DNA of 64,000 bases from positions 47,150 through 111,149 of the forward strand of contig JAJDTX010000083.1 in NCBI GenBank assembly GCA_022826925.1. Reading direction: 5' to 3'. This DNA is from Bryobacterales bacterium. Its GTDB lineage: Bacteria > Acidobacteriota > Terriglobia > Bryobacterales > UBA6623. The notes beneath the pieces were generated by a model that ran no database searches, was not told where the DNA came from, and was given only the letters and a program-made list of their open reading frames with translations. Below are positions 54,417 to 63,878 of this stretch, in pieces (position 1 is the first letter of the stretch; each line of letters begins with the position of its first letter). Made by a program: the position numbers and the translations under genes.

Positions 54417-55571
54417 TCAGCCCAAGGAGTCCTTGGTCTCTCTAATGATCAGGTCTACGACTTCCGTGAGCGCCTCCTCGTGCGATGCCCCCTCGAGTCG
54501 GCGCAGGCGGAACAAATCCACCTGCCGGTCAGCGCCCGAGCCTGTACGGACGATTTCGAGAATGTGCTGCAATTCGGCCTCGCAACCGAGGGCCTTGGCG
54601 TCGTCGGCCAAGTCGCGCACCAGCTCCTGCGCATAGTCGTCGATATCCATCCTGCCGCCACCTTCCAAGTTCCCGAAGAACGCCAGCACGCCGTAGCGCT
54701 GGGCTAGCCAGCGGTTCTCGTTGATGATCTCGGTCGGAGGGTCGGGAGGCAAAGTGCCGTCGATGTCGCGGCGCCAGAGATTGCGCACCAGACAACCGTA
54801 CAACGCAGTGATCGCAATGGCATCCTCAATCCGAGGGCATACGTCACAGATTCGCATCTCGACAGTCGGGTAGACGTGGGACGGACGAATGTCCCACCAC
54901 AACTCGCCGGCATTGTCGATCAAGTTCATGCGGCGATAGTCTTGGGTGAGGGCATCGAACTCTTGCCACGAATTCAGCGGCCGGGGAACGCCCGTCCTTG
55001 GCAAGGTGCCGAAGATCGTCATCCGGTACGACTTGAAGCCGGTCTCGCGGCCCGCATGGAACGGGGACGAGCCTGACAGCGCATGCAGCAGCGGCAGGTG
55101 GCGCCGTAGCGCCGTCATGACACGAATGCGGGTGTCATTGTCTCCGAATCCGACATGGACATGCATGCCGCCAATAATCAGCCTGCGCACGGCCTCCTGA
55201 TAGGTCAACGCGAATTCTTCGTACCGCCGGCCGACCGAGACGACCTGAGTGCTCCAAGCCGCGAACGGATGGATTGAAGCCGCGATGGCGCGCGTGCCGT
55301 GACTCTCGGCTGAGCTGACCACCGCTGCGCGAGTCCGAGCCAACGCCCGGCTCACCTCGGCCATGCTGTGGCACACCGCCGTGGCGGTCTCGAGTTGCGA
55401 GCGCAAGAACTCCGGCGCTACCTTGTGTTCTCCGGCCTGTCGGGCGCACTGCTGGAAGATGGCCTGATCTGGCTCTGCCACCAAGTCGCGCGTCTCGGGG
55501 TCTACGAGAAAGAACTCTTCTTCGACGCCGAACGTGATGTCTAGATCGTCGTTGCGCCTGTACGCGACCAC
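54417..55571 (-). CDS. ybdK: Carboxylate-amine ligase, YbdK/GCS2 family
   Basis: ATP-dependent enzyme of the glutamate-cysteine ligase 2 family, about 384 aa, making a gamma-glutamyl bond with weak activity in characterised relatives. FGVEEEFFLVDPETRDLV at the N-terminus is the hallmark EEE metal/nucleotide motif. QLETATAVCHSMAEVSRAL, GMHVHVGFGDNDTRI and RPSHVYPTVEMRICDVCPR follow in family order. The start may be TTG 55580, but GTG 55571 is better placed relative to an AGGAG ribosome binding site nine bases upstream. Adjacent to the TnpB element, which lies behind its start. Confidence 0.9.
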   Translation of the reverse strand: MVAYRRNDDLDITFGVEEEFFLVDPETRDLVAEPDQAIFQQCARQAGEHKVAPEFLRSQLETATAVCHSMAEVSRALARTRAAVVSSAESHGTRAIAASIHPFAAWSTQVVSVGRRYEEFALTYQEAVRRLIIGGMHVHVGFGDNDTRIRVMTALRRHLPLLHALSGSSPFHAGRETGFKSYRMTIFGTLPRTGVPRPLNSWQEFDALTQDYRRMNLIDNAGELWWDIRPSHVYPTVEMRICDVCPRIEDAIAITALYGCLVRNLWRRDIDGTLPPDPPTEIINENRWLAQRYGVLAFFGNLEGGGRMDIDDYAQELVRDLADDAKALGCEAELQHILEIVRTGSGADRQVDLFRLRRLEGASHEEALTEVVDLIIRETKDSLG

Positions 55572-55630
55572 TCCGGTCAACTCCTGATCCGACCTGCAGT
55601 TCCGGCGAAACCGGTCTGGTCGCTACTAGA

Positions 55631-55650
55631 ATTTTAGGGGATTATATACG
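55631..55650 (-). repeat. Right end of the TnpB element, 20-bp imperfect inverted repeat
   Basis: The minus-strand reading of these 20 bases matches 17 of 20 bases of the plus-strand sequence at 56887-56906. The two copies face each other across the TnpB gene and may be the element's ends. IS200/IS605 elements do not normally have such inverted ends. Confidence 0.5.
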
Positions 55651-56859
55651 AGAGTGCCGAGGCACTCCCATACACGATTCCGGCGCAACGCACGGCCCAA
55701 TGGCCCACGTTGACGCGCCTGCGGCGAGAACCCCTGCCGCGAGAATGTTGACCGCTGCGTTCACGTCGCGGTCAATCTTCAGGCCGCAAGCCCCGCAGCG
55801 ATAGGTTTCGGACCAGCCCGGGTTGTTCCGGGCGTGGCACCTGCTGCAATCCCGCGACGTGTGTTTGGGGTCCACTTCCACGTACTCGCGGCCGGCCCAT
55901 GCTGCCTTCACCGCTAGTTGGGAGCGCAGAAGCGACCAATTCTGTGACAATACCTCCCGGTTCAAACCGGCCTTCTGGCGCACCTTCGCGCCGGGATTCT
56001 CGACCGTCCCCTTGGCGCTCTTGGTCATGTTCTTGACGTTGAGCTTCTCCACGGCTACCAAGCCGTGCTCACGAACGATTCTTGTCGAGGCCCGGTGGCA
56101 GGCGTTGCGCTGCCGCACAAATTCGCGCCTGCGGCAACGAGCGAGCCGGGCGCAGCGCTTGCGCCTCCGGTGGCTGCCCTTCTGGCAACGTGACACGGCC
56201 CGCTGCGCCTTCCGGATGCGCTTCCAAGCGCGCTTGTGCGGCGCGTAGGTAGTGCCATCAGAGAGCGTCATCCGCTTGCGCACGCCCATGTCGATGCCGA
56301 CGGCCCGGACCGTCGCTGGCAGCGCTTGCCGCTCGACAGCGTAGACCAAGGAGGCTTCCCAATGGCGTCCTCGCTTGGTCAGTCGCAGCGCCTTCAGCGC
56401 CTCGCCGGGCGGCAGCGCTTGCGAGTGCCGGATGCGGATTGCGGGCAAGCCGCGGACGTGAATCTTGCCGCCTTTGACCATCGACTTGCCGACCTTGGTC
56501 ACATCGATAGTGACGCAGCGGCTCAGCGGCCGGAAGCGCGGGAAACCGGGATTCTGGCCGGCCTTGACGCGCCGGAAGAAGCCCTTGAAGGCCTCGTCCA
56601 GCCGCTTGAGCATGCCTCGTTGCGGCCCCAGTGCGAAGCCGCCGAGTCCTTCCCGGCCCTGCGCTCGCAAGTGCGTGAGCCACCGGTACTGGTCGTACAG
56701 GGAGAGCGCTTGCCGGCGCTCGCTCCAAGCCTTGATGCGGTTCTCCAGCGCTTGGTTGTACAAGCGGTTCAGCGCACCCAGACGCTGGTCCAACTGCCGG
56801 TAGCCGGCCGGTGTCAGCTTGCACCGCGCCAAGATGGTCATATGGGCCGTCACTAACAT
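55642..56859 (-). CDS. tnpB: TnpB (IS200/IS605-type OrfB), RNA-guided nuclease
   Basis: TnpB protein of 405 aa, the ancestor-type of Cas12 nucleases. The RuvC site looks complete: D in AVGIDMGVRKR, E in HGLVAVEKLNVKNM, and the final D in CGLKIDRDVNAAVNILA. A four-cysteine zinc ribbon (SRDCSRCHARN and YRCGACGL) lies between them. The N-terminal part (RCKLTPAGYRQLDQRLGALN) and Arg-rich helical bridge are as expected. No tnpA is adjacent, so the copy would need help to move. A GAGTGCC/GGCACTC hairpin lies in the last codons (55652-55667), where the guide RNA scaffold of TnpB normally ends. ATG 56859; ATG 56841 is also possible. Confidence 0.93.
   Translation of the reverse strand: MLVTAHMTILARCKLTPAGYRQLDQRLGALNRLYNQALENRIKAWSERRQALSLYDQYRWLTHLRAQGREGLGGFALGPQRGMLKRLDEAFKGFFRRVKAGQNPGFPRFRPLSRCVTIDVTKVGKSMVKGGKIHVRGLPAIRIRHSQALPPGEALKALRLTKRGRHWEASLVYAVERQALPATVRAVGIDMGVRKRMTLSDGTTYAPHKRAWKRIRKAQRAVSRCQKGSHRRRKRCARLARCRRREFVRQRNACHRASTRIVREHGLVAVEKLNVKNMTKSAKGTVENPGAKVRQKAGLNREVLSQNWSLLRSQLAVKAAWAGREYVEVDPKHTSRDCSRCHARNNPGWSETYRCGACGLKIDRDVNAAVNILAAGVLAAGASTWAIGPCVAPESCMGVPRHSRI
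55652..55667 (-). ncRNA. Hairpin at tnpB 3' end, possible end of the omega-RNA scaffold
   Basis: A perfect 7-bp stem with a two-base loop (GAGTGCC-GA-GGCACTC) overlaps the last codons of tnpB. In known TnpB systems the guide-RNA scaffold derives from the 3' end of the gene and the guide begins in the flank beyond it. Here the guide would start just past about 55650-55631. Only the hairpin is seen; the RNA itself is inference. Confidence 0.45.
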
Positions 56860-56886
56860 GCACTATAGCATATTTCCTATTCTTTT

Positions 56887-56906
56887 CGTATAAAATTCCC
56901 TATAAT
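56887..56906 (+). repeat. Left end of the TnpB element, 20-bp imperfect inverted repeat
   Basis: Partner of the repeat at 55631-55650. The copies differ at three positions. Between the two lies only the tnpB gene with its leader. The surrounding 56860-56950 is strikingly AT-rich compared with the rest, with ATAGCTAT and TTTCGAAA palindromes close by. No target-site duplication was recognised. Confidence 0.5.
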
Positions 56907-57063
56907 AGCTATGATGTTTCGAAATTTTCGTGCATAGTTCCCGAATTTTACCTTTGCCCGCAAGACTGCGATTCCCCGACGTTCCCGCGCATCGAGGGCA
57001 CACTTGTGCCGCGTTTGCCTCCGCGCACTGCCCGAGATCCTCGCTGTGATCGGAATCCCGGCC

Positions 57064-59730
57064 CTATCTAGCGGCAAACGACTCGGACTGCACCACCGCG
57101 ACGATCAGGTCGCGGAAGCCGTCGCCCCGCTCCACTGCCGACGTGGCGATGCGCTCGGCGGCAAGCCGGTCTCCAAAGCTGAGCGGGCGGCCCGTAGCGT
57201 ACACCATCAGCTTCTCGGTCAAGCAAGTGGCAAAGACTTCCATGCGGGCCAGCAGGTGCCGCTTCAGGTCCGTTATGTCCTCAAGCCTCGTGCCGTCACT
57301 CAATACGCCGACGGAATCCACGGCCGGTCCCGGCAGAACACCCTTGCCGACCGTGGAATAGTATTCCTCGGTCAGGGCAGTTTGGCCGTCAGGCGGCTTG
57401 GTGTACAGCGGGTAGTAATCTCTCCAGCGGCCGACCGGGTCGAAGCTCTCCAAGACCATGCCGAGAGGGTCAATCTCGTTGTGGCAGCTGGCGCAAGTCG
57501 GATCTGCCCGGTGGGCGGCCAATTGATCCCGCATTGAAGTCGCACCACTGGTATCGGCCGCAATGGCGGGCACGTTCGGCGGCGGATCTGGGGGTCGCGC
57601 TCCGAAAACATTCTCGAGCAACCACACTCCGCGCAGGACGGGCTGGGTGTCGACGCCGTTGGCGGTCGCCATCATGACCGCGCCGAGCCCGAGGATTCCG
57701 CCATGCCTACCGCCGCGTTCGAACGTTACCCGCCGCATCTCGTTGCCCTCTAGCTCTCCGCCGTAAATCTTGTTCAGGCGAGCGTTGCGGTAGCTGAAGT
57801 CCGGGTCGATGAACGTTTCCAGCGGCAGATTCTCTCGGAGGACCTCGGCGAAGAACATCTCTGTCTCGTCGATCAGCGCCTCGCGGTCGGGATCGAAGAA
57901 CCTCAGCAGGCGAGGGTCTGGCATGATGCCTTCGAGCAATCGCGTGGACAGCCACTGACCGGTGAAACTGCGCACGAAATTGTCGTTCAGCTTGGCGGCC
58001 AGCAACCGGTCCACCTGTCCTGCCAACACTTGCGAGTCCGACAGCCGACCGTCCGCAGCAATCTGGAACAGCTCGTCATCGGGGGGGTGCGACGTCAAGA
58101 AAAAGCTGAGGCGAGTCGCGAGATCGAATCCATCGAATTCGTCGGCACGCACTCCCCGATAAAGAAACAGCGGGGACACCAGCGCGCGCCGTACGGCTAG
58201 GTGCAAGCCATCCTCCACGCGACCGCCCGGAATCTTCGCGATGTGCTGCTCCGCTATGTCGGCATACGTGCGGATCTGCTCGTCGCTGGCGGGACGTCGA
58301 AACACGCGCGGGAGGAACCGCCTCAGTACGTTCTCAATGCGCTCGCGATCGGTCAGGCCAGGCCGTTCCGGCCCCAAGAACCGCTCGCTGCGAGCCCTGC
58401 GAGCCCGTGTGTCGTCGTCTTCGATCAGCCGCAAGGGGCCGACCACCTCGAAGCCTGACAGATCAATGGCTGGGCCATAGCGCTCGAGCTCTTCGTGGAC
58501 GAACGCCTTGATCCAGTTGTGCGGGCCGTTGCCCAAGCCGCCGCCCCAGTCCTCCGGCAGCTTGTCCAGCCTTGGATCTTGCAAGTCGAGCGTCCCGCTC
58601 TCCATCAGGGCCTTGGTCGCTTCGTAGACCTGAACTTGGGTGGTCCCTCGCGATCCTCCGCGGTACTGCAGCATGGCGGCATAGTAGAGCCGATCCCGCA
58701 CGAGGCGGTCGGCCAAGAACGCGGGCGAATAATCCCGGCGCGGCAGATCTGAGTAGGCAGGGCCGTTTTCCCAGCGCACGCCGAAGAGATCTCCCGCAAA
58801 GAGCTCAATCTCGGCAACGAGGCGTTGTGGCTGCTCGCGCCCCGGCAAGACCTCGAATTCGGCGAGCTTGCGGAGATCGCCGTACGGCGCGTAATAGTCG
58901 TCGATCTTGGGACGTGCATACAGGCCAACTCGGGCCGGCTCTCTTCTGGGCGCGTAGAACATGCGGTCGCTTTCGAAGACCTTAGCGTGGAGAACGATTC
59001 GATACACGCCGCTCTGAGTCGCCTCCCACCGCGAAGGCCAGGCGGCGGCGCTGGCCATGTTCCTGGACGAGACGATCCGGAAGCGAGAGCCTTCGACGGA
59101 GCGGCCAGCACTGGAGTCGAACACGGTGGACGAGAGCTTGTAAGTCTTGGGATCGGCCTTGCTTGGGCCGCTGTCAGGTGGCAGCAGCTCGTCGGCGATG
59201 AGAGTCGCCAGCTCCAAGTACTGGGCCATGACCGGCGGCGACAGGATCAGGCCCGAGCCGACGTTGTCGAAGCCGTGGGACGAGTCATCCGCCGGGAACG
59301 AATGCGGCAACGCGAAGTCGGAGATCCCAAACAGGTCGCGAATCGAGTTCTCATACTCGGCACGATTCAGCCGGCGGGGCACGCCCCCGCCCACTCCCGA
59401 GTGAGCAAGCAACCGGCCCTTTAGCCACCCCACCATTCGCCCGCGCTCCTGAGCAGACGGCTGGTTCGCACCGACGGGCGGCATCTTCGCCGAGGAAAGC
59501 GCCTCAAACACCCTCTCCCACTGCGCAATTGCTTCGCGGCTGCTCCAGTCGGTATCGGAGGGCGACAGATCGACGGCGGCCTGGGCTTGGTCACCGGTAT
59601 GGCACGCCAAGCAGTTGCGCGCCAGGAATTCGCTGGCCGGGCCCGGCAGGGATTCGGCCGAGCCGCCCGCTGACAGCAGCAGCGTTCCGGCAGCGAGCAG
59701 CAGTCCCGGTCTCGGCACGGCGAGCCTCAC
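57064..59730 (-). CDS. DUF1592/DUF1588/DUF1585-type secreted protein with cytochrome-like motif
   Basis: Large exported protein of 888 aa. A signal peptide leads to NCLACHTGDQA, a CxxCH motif in a DUF1587-like section, then WERVFEALSSAKMPPVGANQ. LNRAEYENSIRDLFGI and SHGFDNVGSGLILSPPVMAQ mark DUF1587. FLYRGVRADEFDGFDLATRL is in the DUF1592 part, WLSTRLLEGIMPDPRLLRFF and RGGILGLGAVMMATANGVDT, then QPVLRGVWLLENV, lie in DUF1588, and CASCHNEIDPLGMVLESFDP is the DUF1585 CxxCH. A second heme-like motif there supports electron transfer. Starts with GTG in a GTGA overlap with the DUF1552 gene. This pair occurs in Planctomycetes, Verrucomicrobia and Acidobacteria; the reaction is unknown. Confidence 0.9.
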   Translation of the reverse strand: MRLAVPRPGLLLAAGTLLLSAGGSAESLPGPASEFLARNCLACHTGDQAQAAVDLSPSDTDWSSREAIAQWERVFEALSSAKMPPVGANQPSAQERGRMVGWLKGRLLAHSGVGGGVPRRLNRAEYENSIRDLFGISDFALPHSFPADDSSHGFDNVGSGLILSPPVMAQYLELATLIADELLPPDSGPSKADPKTYKLSSTVFDSSAGRSVEGSRFRIVSSRNMASAAAWPSRWEATQSGVYRIVLHAKVFESDRMFYAPRREPARVGLYARPKIDDYYAPYGDLRKLAEFEVLPGREQPQRLVAEIELFAGDLFGVRWENGPAYSDLPRRDYSPAFLADRLVRDRLYYAAMLQYRGGSRGTTQVQVYEATKALMESGTLDLQDPRLDKLPEDWGGGLGNGPHNWIKAFVHEELERYGPAIDLSGFEVVGPLRLIEDDDTRARRARSERFLGPERPGLTDRERIENVLRRFLPRVFRRPASDEQIRTYADIAEQHIAKIPGGRVEDGLHLAVRRALVSPLFLYRGVRADEFDGFDLATRLSFFLTSHPPDDELFQIAADGRLSDSQVLAGQVDRLLAAKLNDNFVRSFTGQWLSTRLLEGIMPDPRLLRFFDPDREALIDETEMFFAEVLRENLPLETFIDPDFSYRNARLNKIYGGELEGNEMRRVTFERGGRHGGILGLGAVMMATANGVDTQPVLRGVWLLENVFGARPPDPPPNVPAIAADTSGATSMRDQLAAHRADPTCASCHNEIDPLGMVLESFDPVGRWRDYYPLYTKPPDGQTALTEEYYSTVGKGVLPGPAVDSVGVLSDGTRLEDITDLKRHLLARMEVFATCLTEKLMVYATGRPLSFGDRLAAERIATSAVERGDGFRDLIVAVVQSESFAAR

Positions 59731-60992
59731 GCCAGGTGCTCGCTCAGTCCGCTGCGAGCATTGGCAAAGCTGTCCACTTCCATCCCGAACCCTTGCATCA
59801 GCGTAATGAACAGATCTCCCAGCAGACGCGGCGCCGGGACGTCACGCTCGTACCTTCGGTGCCAACCGTGGCGGAAGCCGCCGCCCGCCAGCACGGTCGG
59901 CAGGTTGCTGTTGTCGTGCGTGTTGGCATCGCCCATGCCGCTGCCGAATACCACGGCCGACGTGTCGAGCAGCGGCCGGCCGTCGGCATCCGTGGCAGCC
60001 CGGAGCTTCTCCAGGAATTCCGTGAAGCGCTTCACATGCTCGATCCCGACCAAGTTGTAGTCAGCGATCCGCACGGGATCGTTGCCGTGGTGGGACAGCC
60101 CGTGATAACCGGCGCTCAGATTGCGTCCGTCAATGTTGAAGACCTGGCTCCAGCCCGGGATCAAGAACGTGAGCACCCTCGTCGAGTCGGTAGTGAGCGC
60201 CAGCGCCATCAGATCGTACATGATCGATTCGCATTCCAAGGCTAGGTTCGGCGAGACCGGATCGAACTCGGGCAGCGGGTATTCCACCTTCGCCACGGGC
60301 CGGCCCAGCCACAGCTGCTGCTTGCGCAAGCGTTTCTCGACATCACGCACGGAAGAGAAGTACTCGCCCAGCTTCTGGCGGTCGGCCGGCGTCACGCTGC
60401 GCTCCAGCGCCTTCGCCTCGGAGACAGCGCCGTCCAAGACGCTGCGATTGGACGCCAGCAGGTATTCCATGCGGGCGCTGTCAGCGCCCGACCGGAACAG
60501 CGTCTGGTACAGCACGCTGGGCCGGCCGATCATGGGCAGAGCCACGCCCTCCTTGGTGAAGCTCATCCGGGCCTCGCCCGGCGGATTGCCGCATGTGACC
60601 TGCAGAGAGTCCAAACGGGTCTGATGGCCGACATGTTCGGCGACCAACTGATCAACCGATATGCTGCCGGCCGCCGACCCGCTAAGCCACGCCTTCCAGC
60701 CGTGGTGGCCGTTGCGGCCGCGGTGGTCAAGGCCGGAGAAGACGGTCATCTCGCGGCGGAACGACTCGGCGGGTTCCAAGACCTCGGAAATCTGGTAGTC
60801 AGCGCCGACCTGTTCCGGGAAGAAGTGCTTCTGGTAGAAACCTAGGTAGGTGCCGATACAGACCAGCCGTTGAAGCGGTGATTCCTCGGCACCCGCCCCG
60901 AAAGCGGGACGCGGGGCAAATGACTCCAGCATGGGCAGGGCGATGCTGGCCCCCATGCATCGCAGAAACCTGCGCCGATCCGAACTGCGCAT
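59727..60992 (-). CDS. DUF1552 family Tat-exported protein
   Basis: Protein of about 421 aa, partner of the DUF1592 protein. ATG 60992 opens a Tat signal, SSDRRRFLRCMGASIALPML. The mature part shows RLVCIGTYLGFYQKHFFPEQ, FSGLDHRGRNGHHGW, QVTCGNPPGEARMSFTKEG, a helical SVRDVEKRLRKQQLWLG and HGLSHHGNDPVRIADYNLV with GSGMGDANTHDNSNLPTVLA, arranged as in DUF1501/1552 alkaline phosphatase-like domains. First gene of a two-gene unit, sharing GTGA with the next. Function unknown; co-export by Tat suggests a folded, metal- or cofactor-bearing partner. Confidence 0.9.
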   Translation of the reverse strand: MRSSDRRRFLRCMGASIALPMLESFAPRPAFGAGAEESPLQRLVCIGTYLGFYQKHFFPEQVGADYQISEVLEPAESFRREMTVFSGLDHRGRNGHHGWKAWLSGSAAGSISVDQLVAEHVGHQTRLDSLQVTCGNPPGEARMSFTKEGVALPMIGRPSVLYQTLFRSGADSARMEYLLASNRSVLDGAVSEAKALERSVTPADRQKLGEYFSSVRDVEKRLRKQQLWLGRPVAKVEYPLPEFDPVSPNLALECESIMYDLMALALTTDSTRVLTFLIPGWSQVFNIDGRNLSAGYHGLSHHGNDPVRIADYNLVGIEHVKRFTEFLEKLRAATDADGRPLLDTSAVVFGSGMGDANTHDNSNLPTVLAGGGFRHGWHRRYERDVPAPRLLGDLFITLMQGFGMEVDSFANARSGLSEHLA

Positions 60993-61467
60993 ACCGCTGT
61001 TATCATAGCGCCGAAATTGGACATCTACCGCAACACTCAACACCTGAACAGACTCAACCGGGGCAGCGTGGCGGGCCTTCAATCACCACTTCTCGGGGTG
61101 TTGACTGATTCTGCCGACAGGCTCGGGGATGGCGCGGCAGTCCACGCCCAGAACCATCGGCTCACAGACTGCGCTGTCGCGAATCTGCTCCTGCCGGCAC
61201 CCCGCCGCGACGCCGTGTGCAGCCAGAATCTCGTTCTGCAATGGCAATCGATGGCCAGTCCCTAGGCGTCCATTCCCTAGGCGTCCATGAGCGGCGGCGA
61301 GGCTAGACGCCTTAACCTAACCTGATTATGGGGGCCGGATGAGCAAACAGAACGAATCGTACTTCGAGGCGCCAGCTTCGCCGGCGTGGGAAGGCTGGTT
61401 CTCAACTGTTTCTTGGGCGGGCGGCGTCACGACTCCCTACGACCGCCGCTGCTACACTGTGGCCCGC
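60993..61467. other. Intergenic region between DUF1552 and sulfatase genes
   Basis: About 475 bases. Apart from the 15-bp tandem duplication at 61259-61288, nothing was recognised. The divergent genes on both sides mean promoters for both are presumably here, but no consensus boxes stand out. Confidence 0.4.
61259..61288 (+). repeat. 15-bp perfect tandem duplication
   Basis: TCCCTAGGCGTCCAT occurs twice with no spacer (61259-61273 and 61274-61288). It contains the palindrome CCTAGG. It lies about 180 bases upstream of the sulfatase start and could be a regulator site or replication slippage. Confidence 0.6.
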
Positions 61468-62916
61468 ATGCGAGCCGTTCTGCTTTGCGTCCAGGCAGCG
61501 CTGCTGCTAGGAGCCTGCGCGGCGCCGCCGACTCCTCCCTCTCCGCGACCGAACTTCGTCTACATCATGACGGACGATCACACCGTCCAGATGATGTCCG
61601 CATACGGGCCGAGCCGGGCGTCTACGCCCAACCTCGACCGCATCGCCCAAGAAGGGGCGCTGTTTCGGAACGCCTTCGTCACCAACTCGCTCTGCGCCCC
61701 GAGCCGGGCCACGTTGTTGACCGGCAAGTACAGCCACATCAACGGCCAACGCAGCAACCGAGATACCTTCGACGGCTCGCAGCAGACCTTTCCTAAGCTG
61801 CTGCGACAGGCGGGTTACCAGACAGCCATGGTCGGCAAGTGGCACCTCAAGTCCGAGCCCACCGGCTTCGACTATTGGAAAGTTCTGCCCGGCCAAGGGG
61901 CCTATCACGACCCCTCCTTCATCGAAATGGGAGAGCGCGTCGAGCATGAAGGCTACGTCACGGACCTGATCACCGACTTCGCGATCGACTGGGTGCGCGG
62001 GCGCGACCCCGAGAAGCCCTTCGCGCTGCTGTATCACCACAAGGCGCCGCACGGCCTATGGCAGCCGGCGAAACGACACGAGGACCTCTTCTCAGACGAG
62101 CAGATCCCGCAGCCGGCTACCTTCGACGATGACCTGTCGGGCCGCGCTGAAGCTGTGCAGGCGTCGAACACCCGCCTCGTCCCAGAGTTGCTGCTCCGCT
62201 GGAACCGCCGGGGCAACCTCGGCAAGCTCCATCCTCCGGAAGAGCTCCAAGGCGACGAGCTGAACAACTGGATGTATCAGCAGTACGTGAAGGACTACAT
62301 GCGCGTGATGGCGGCGGTGGACGAGAACGTCGGGCGCTTTCTCGACTTCCTCGACGAGGAGGGGCTCGCGGAGAACACGGTGGTGATCTACACGTCGGAC
62401 AACGGGATGTTCGTTGGCGATCACTTCATGTTCGACAAGCGCCTGATGTACGAGGAGCCGCTTCGATTGCCTCTGGTCATGCGCTATCCGAAGATGATCC
62501 AGCCGGGAACAGTGGTCGATGACTTCGCGCTCAATGTCGACTATGCACCGACGATCCTCGACCTGGCCGGCGTCGAAGTTCCCGCCGACATGCAGGGGGC
62601 GAGCCTGCGGCCGCTATTCGGCGGGGCTAAGCCGGCCGACTGGCGGACGTCGATGTATTACCACTACTGGGAGTACCCCAACAGCCATGAGATCGTCCCG
62701 CACTATGGAGTCCGAACGGAGCGCTACAAGCTGATCCACCACTACGACACTCGCTACGGCGGGCCGGCGGTTTGGGAGCTGATCGACTTGCAGGAGGATC
62801 CCGAGGAGAGACGGAACTTCTACGACGACCCGGAGTATGCGGAGGTGATTCCGCAGTTGCAGGCGGAACTCGAGCAGCTTCGAAACGAATTGCAGGCGCC
62901 CCCGCTGGCTAGATGA
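61468..62916 (+). CDS. Sulfatase lipoprotein
   Basis: Type I sulfatase of about 482 aa. ATG 61468 gives a lipoprotein signal (VLLCVQAALLLGACAAP, lipobox LGAC); the longer frame upstream is not coding. Metal ligands in YIMTDDHTVQMMSAYG and the formylglycine motif in SLCAPSRATLLTGKYSHING (CAPSR, Cys-type). KWHLKSEPTGFDYW, LLYHHKAPHGLWQPAKRH and YTSDNGMFVGDHFMFDKRLM complete the active site. C-terminal DUF4976-like domain with WRTSMYYHYWEYPNSHEIV and ERYKLIHHYD. Length and order are normal. The next sulfatase begins 147 bases later on the same strand. Confidence 0.93.
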   Translation: MRAVLLCVQAALLLGACAAPPTPPSPRPNFVYIMTDDHTVQMMSAYGPSRASTPNLDRIAQEGALFRNAFVTNSLCAPSRATLLTGKYSHINGQRSNRDTFDGSQQTFPKLLRQAGYQTAMVGKWHLKSEPTGFDYWKVLPGQGAYHDPSFIEMGERVEHEGYVTDLITDFAIDWVRGRDPEKPFALLYHHKAPHGLWQPAKRHEDLFSDEQIPQPATFDDDLSGRAEAVQASNTRLVPELLLRWNRRGNLGKLHPPEELQGDELNNWMYQQYVKDYMRVMAAVDENVGRFLDFLDEEGLAENTVVIYTSDNGMFVGDHFMFDKRLMYEEPLRLPLVMRYPKMIQPGTVVDDFALNVDYAPTILDLAGVEVPADMQGASLRPLFGGAKPADWRTSMYYHYWEYPNSHEIVPHYGVRTERYKLIHHYDTRYGGPAVWELIDLQEDPEERRNFYDDPEYAEVIPQLQAELEQLRNELQAPPLAR

Positions 62917-63062
62917 CCGCGTATCCGCCTGGCGTTTCTCCTACTCGAGCACCGCAAAGACCGGATAGTGATTCAAATGTCGGCCGGCCAAAGCGAGGAA
63001 CTGTCGCCAATCGTAGAGCTCGATCGAGTGCGGCGCTCGGAAATGACTAGAGAATCGTCAAC

Positions 63063-63878
63063 ATGAAGAAGCTACTCTTGAGCGCCTTGTGCGTCGGGTT
63101 GTCGTGCGCCCCGTCAAGTGACCAGGATACGTCCGCGGATCGTCCTCCCAACTTCGTGGTCGTTCTCGCTGATGATCAGGGCTGGGGCGACCTGAGCGTC
63201 CACGGGAATACGAACCTCTCGACTCCGAACATTGACTCGCTCGCCCGCGACGGCGCGTTGTTCGATCGTTTCTTCGTCTGCCCGGTCTGCTCTCCCACGC
63301 GTGCGGAGTTCCTGACGGCACGCTACTATCCGCGGGGCGGCGTCTACGGTACCAGCGCCGGCTCCGAGCGCCTTGACCTCGATGAGGCGACGATCGCCGA
63401 GACCTTCAAGGCCGCCGGATACGCCACCGGCGCGTTCGGGAAATGGCACAACGGCGGGCAGCACCCTTACCATCCAAACTCCCGTGGATTCGACGAGTAT
63501 TATGGCTTCACCTCGGGCCATTGGGCGCACTATTTTGACGCCCCGATGGATCACAACGGCGCGCTGGTGCGAGGCAAGGGCTTCATCATCGACGACCTCA
63601 CCGAGCGCGCGATGGCGTTCATCGAGCGGAACAAGGATCGCCCGTTCTTCGCTTACCTGCCCTACAACACGCCTCACTCCCCGATGCAGGTCCCGGATCG
63701 GTTCTACGAGAAGTTTGACGGCGCCGAGCTGGCCATGCACAACCGCGAACCCGAGAAGGAGCGCATCGGTCACACCCGGGCCGCGCTCGCCATGGTCGAG
63801 AACATCGATTGGAACGTCGGCCGGATCTTCGAGAAGCTCGACTCGCTCGATATTTCAGAAACTGGGCTATGCGCTTAG
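63063..63878 (+). pseudogene. Truncated sulfatase (N-terminal half only)
   Basis: The frame of 271 codons starts with a lipoprotein-like signal ([16 protein letters not shown]) and carries [18 protein letters not shown], formylglycine motif [17 protein letters not shown] (CSPTR), [20 protein letters not shown] and [17 protein letters not shown]. It continues in good family style to [19 protein letters not shown], then stops after five or so unrelated codons at 63878. An intact enzyme would need about 200 more residues including the DNG metal site. The break at about 63859 is directly followed by a repeat-palindrome-repeat structure, so insertion or recombination probably cut the gene. Confidence 0.8.

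Noticed and set aside
61259..61288. Start of a CRISPR array
   Set aside because: Only two 15-base copies with no spacer between them; no cas genes nearby.
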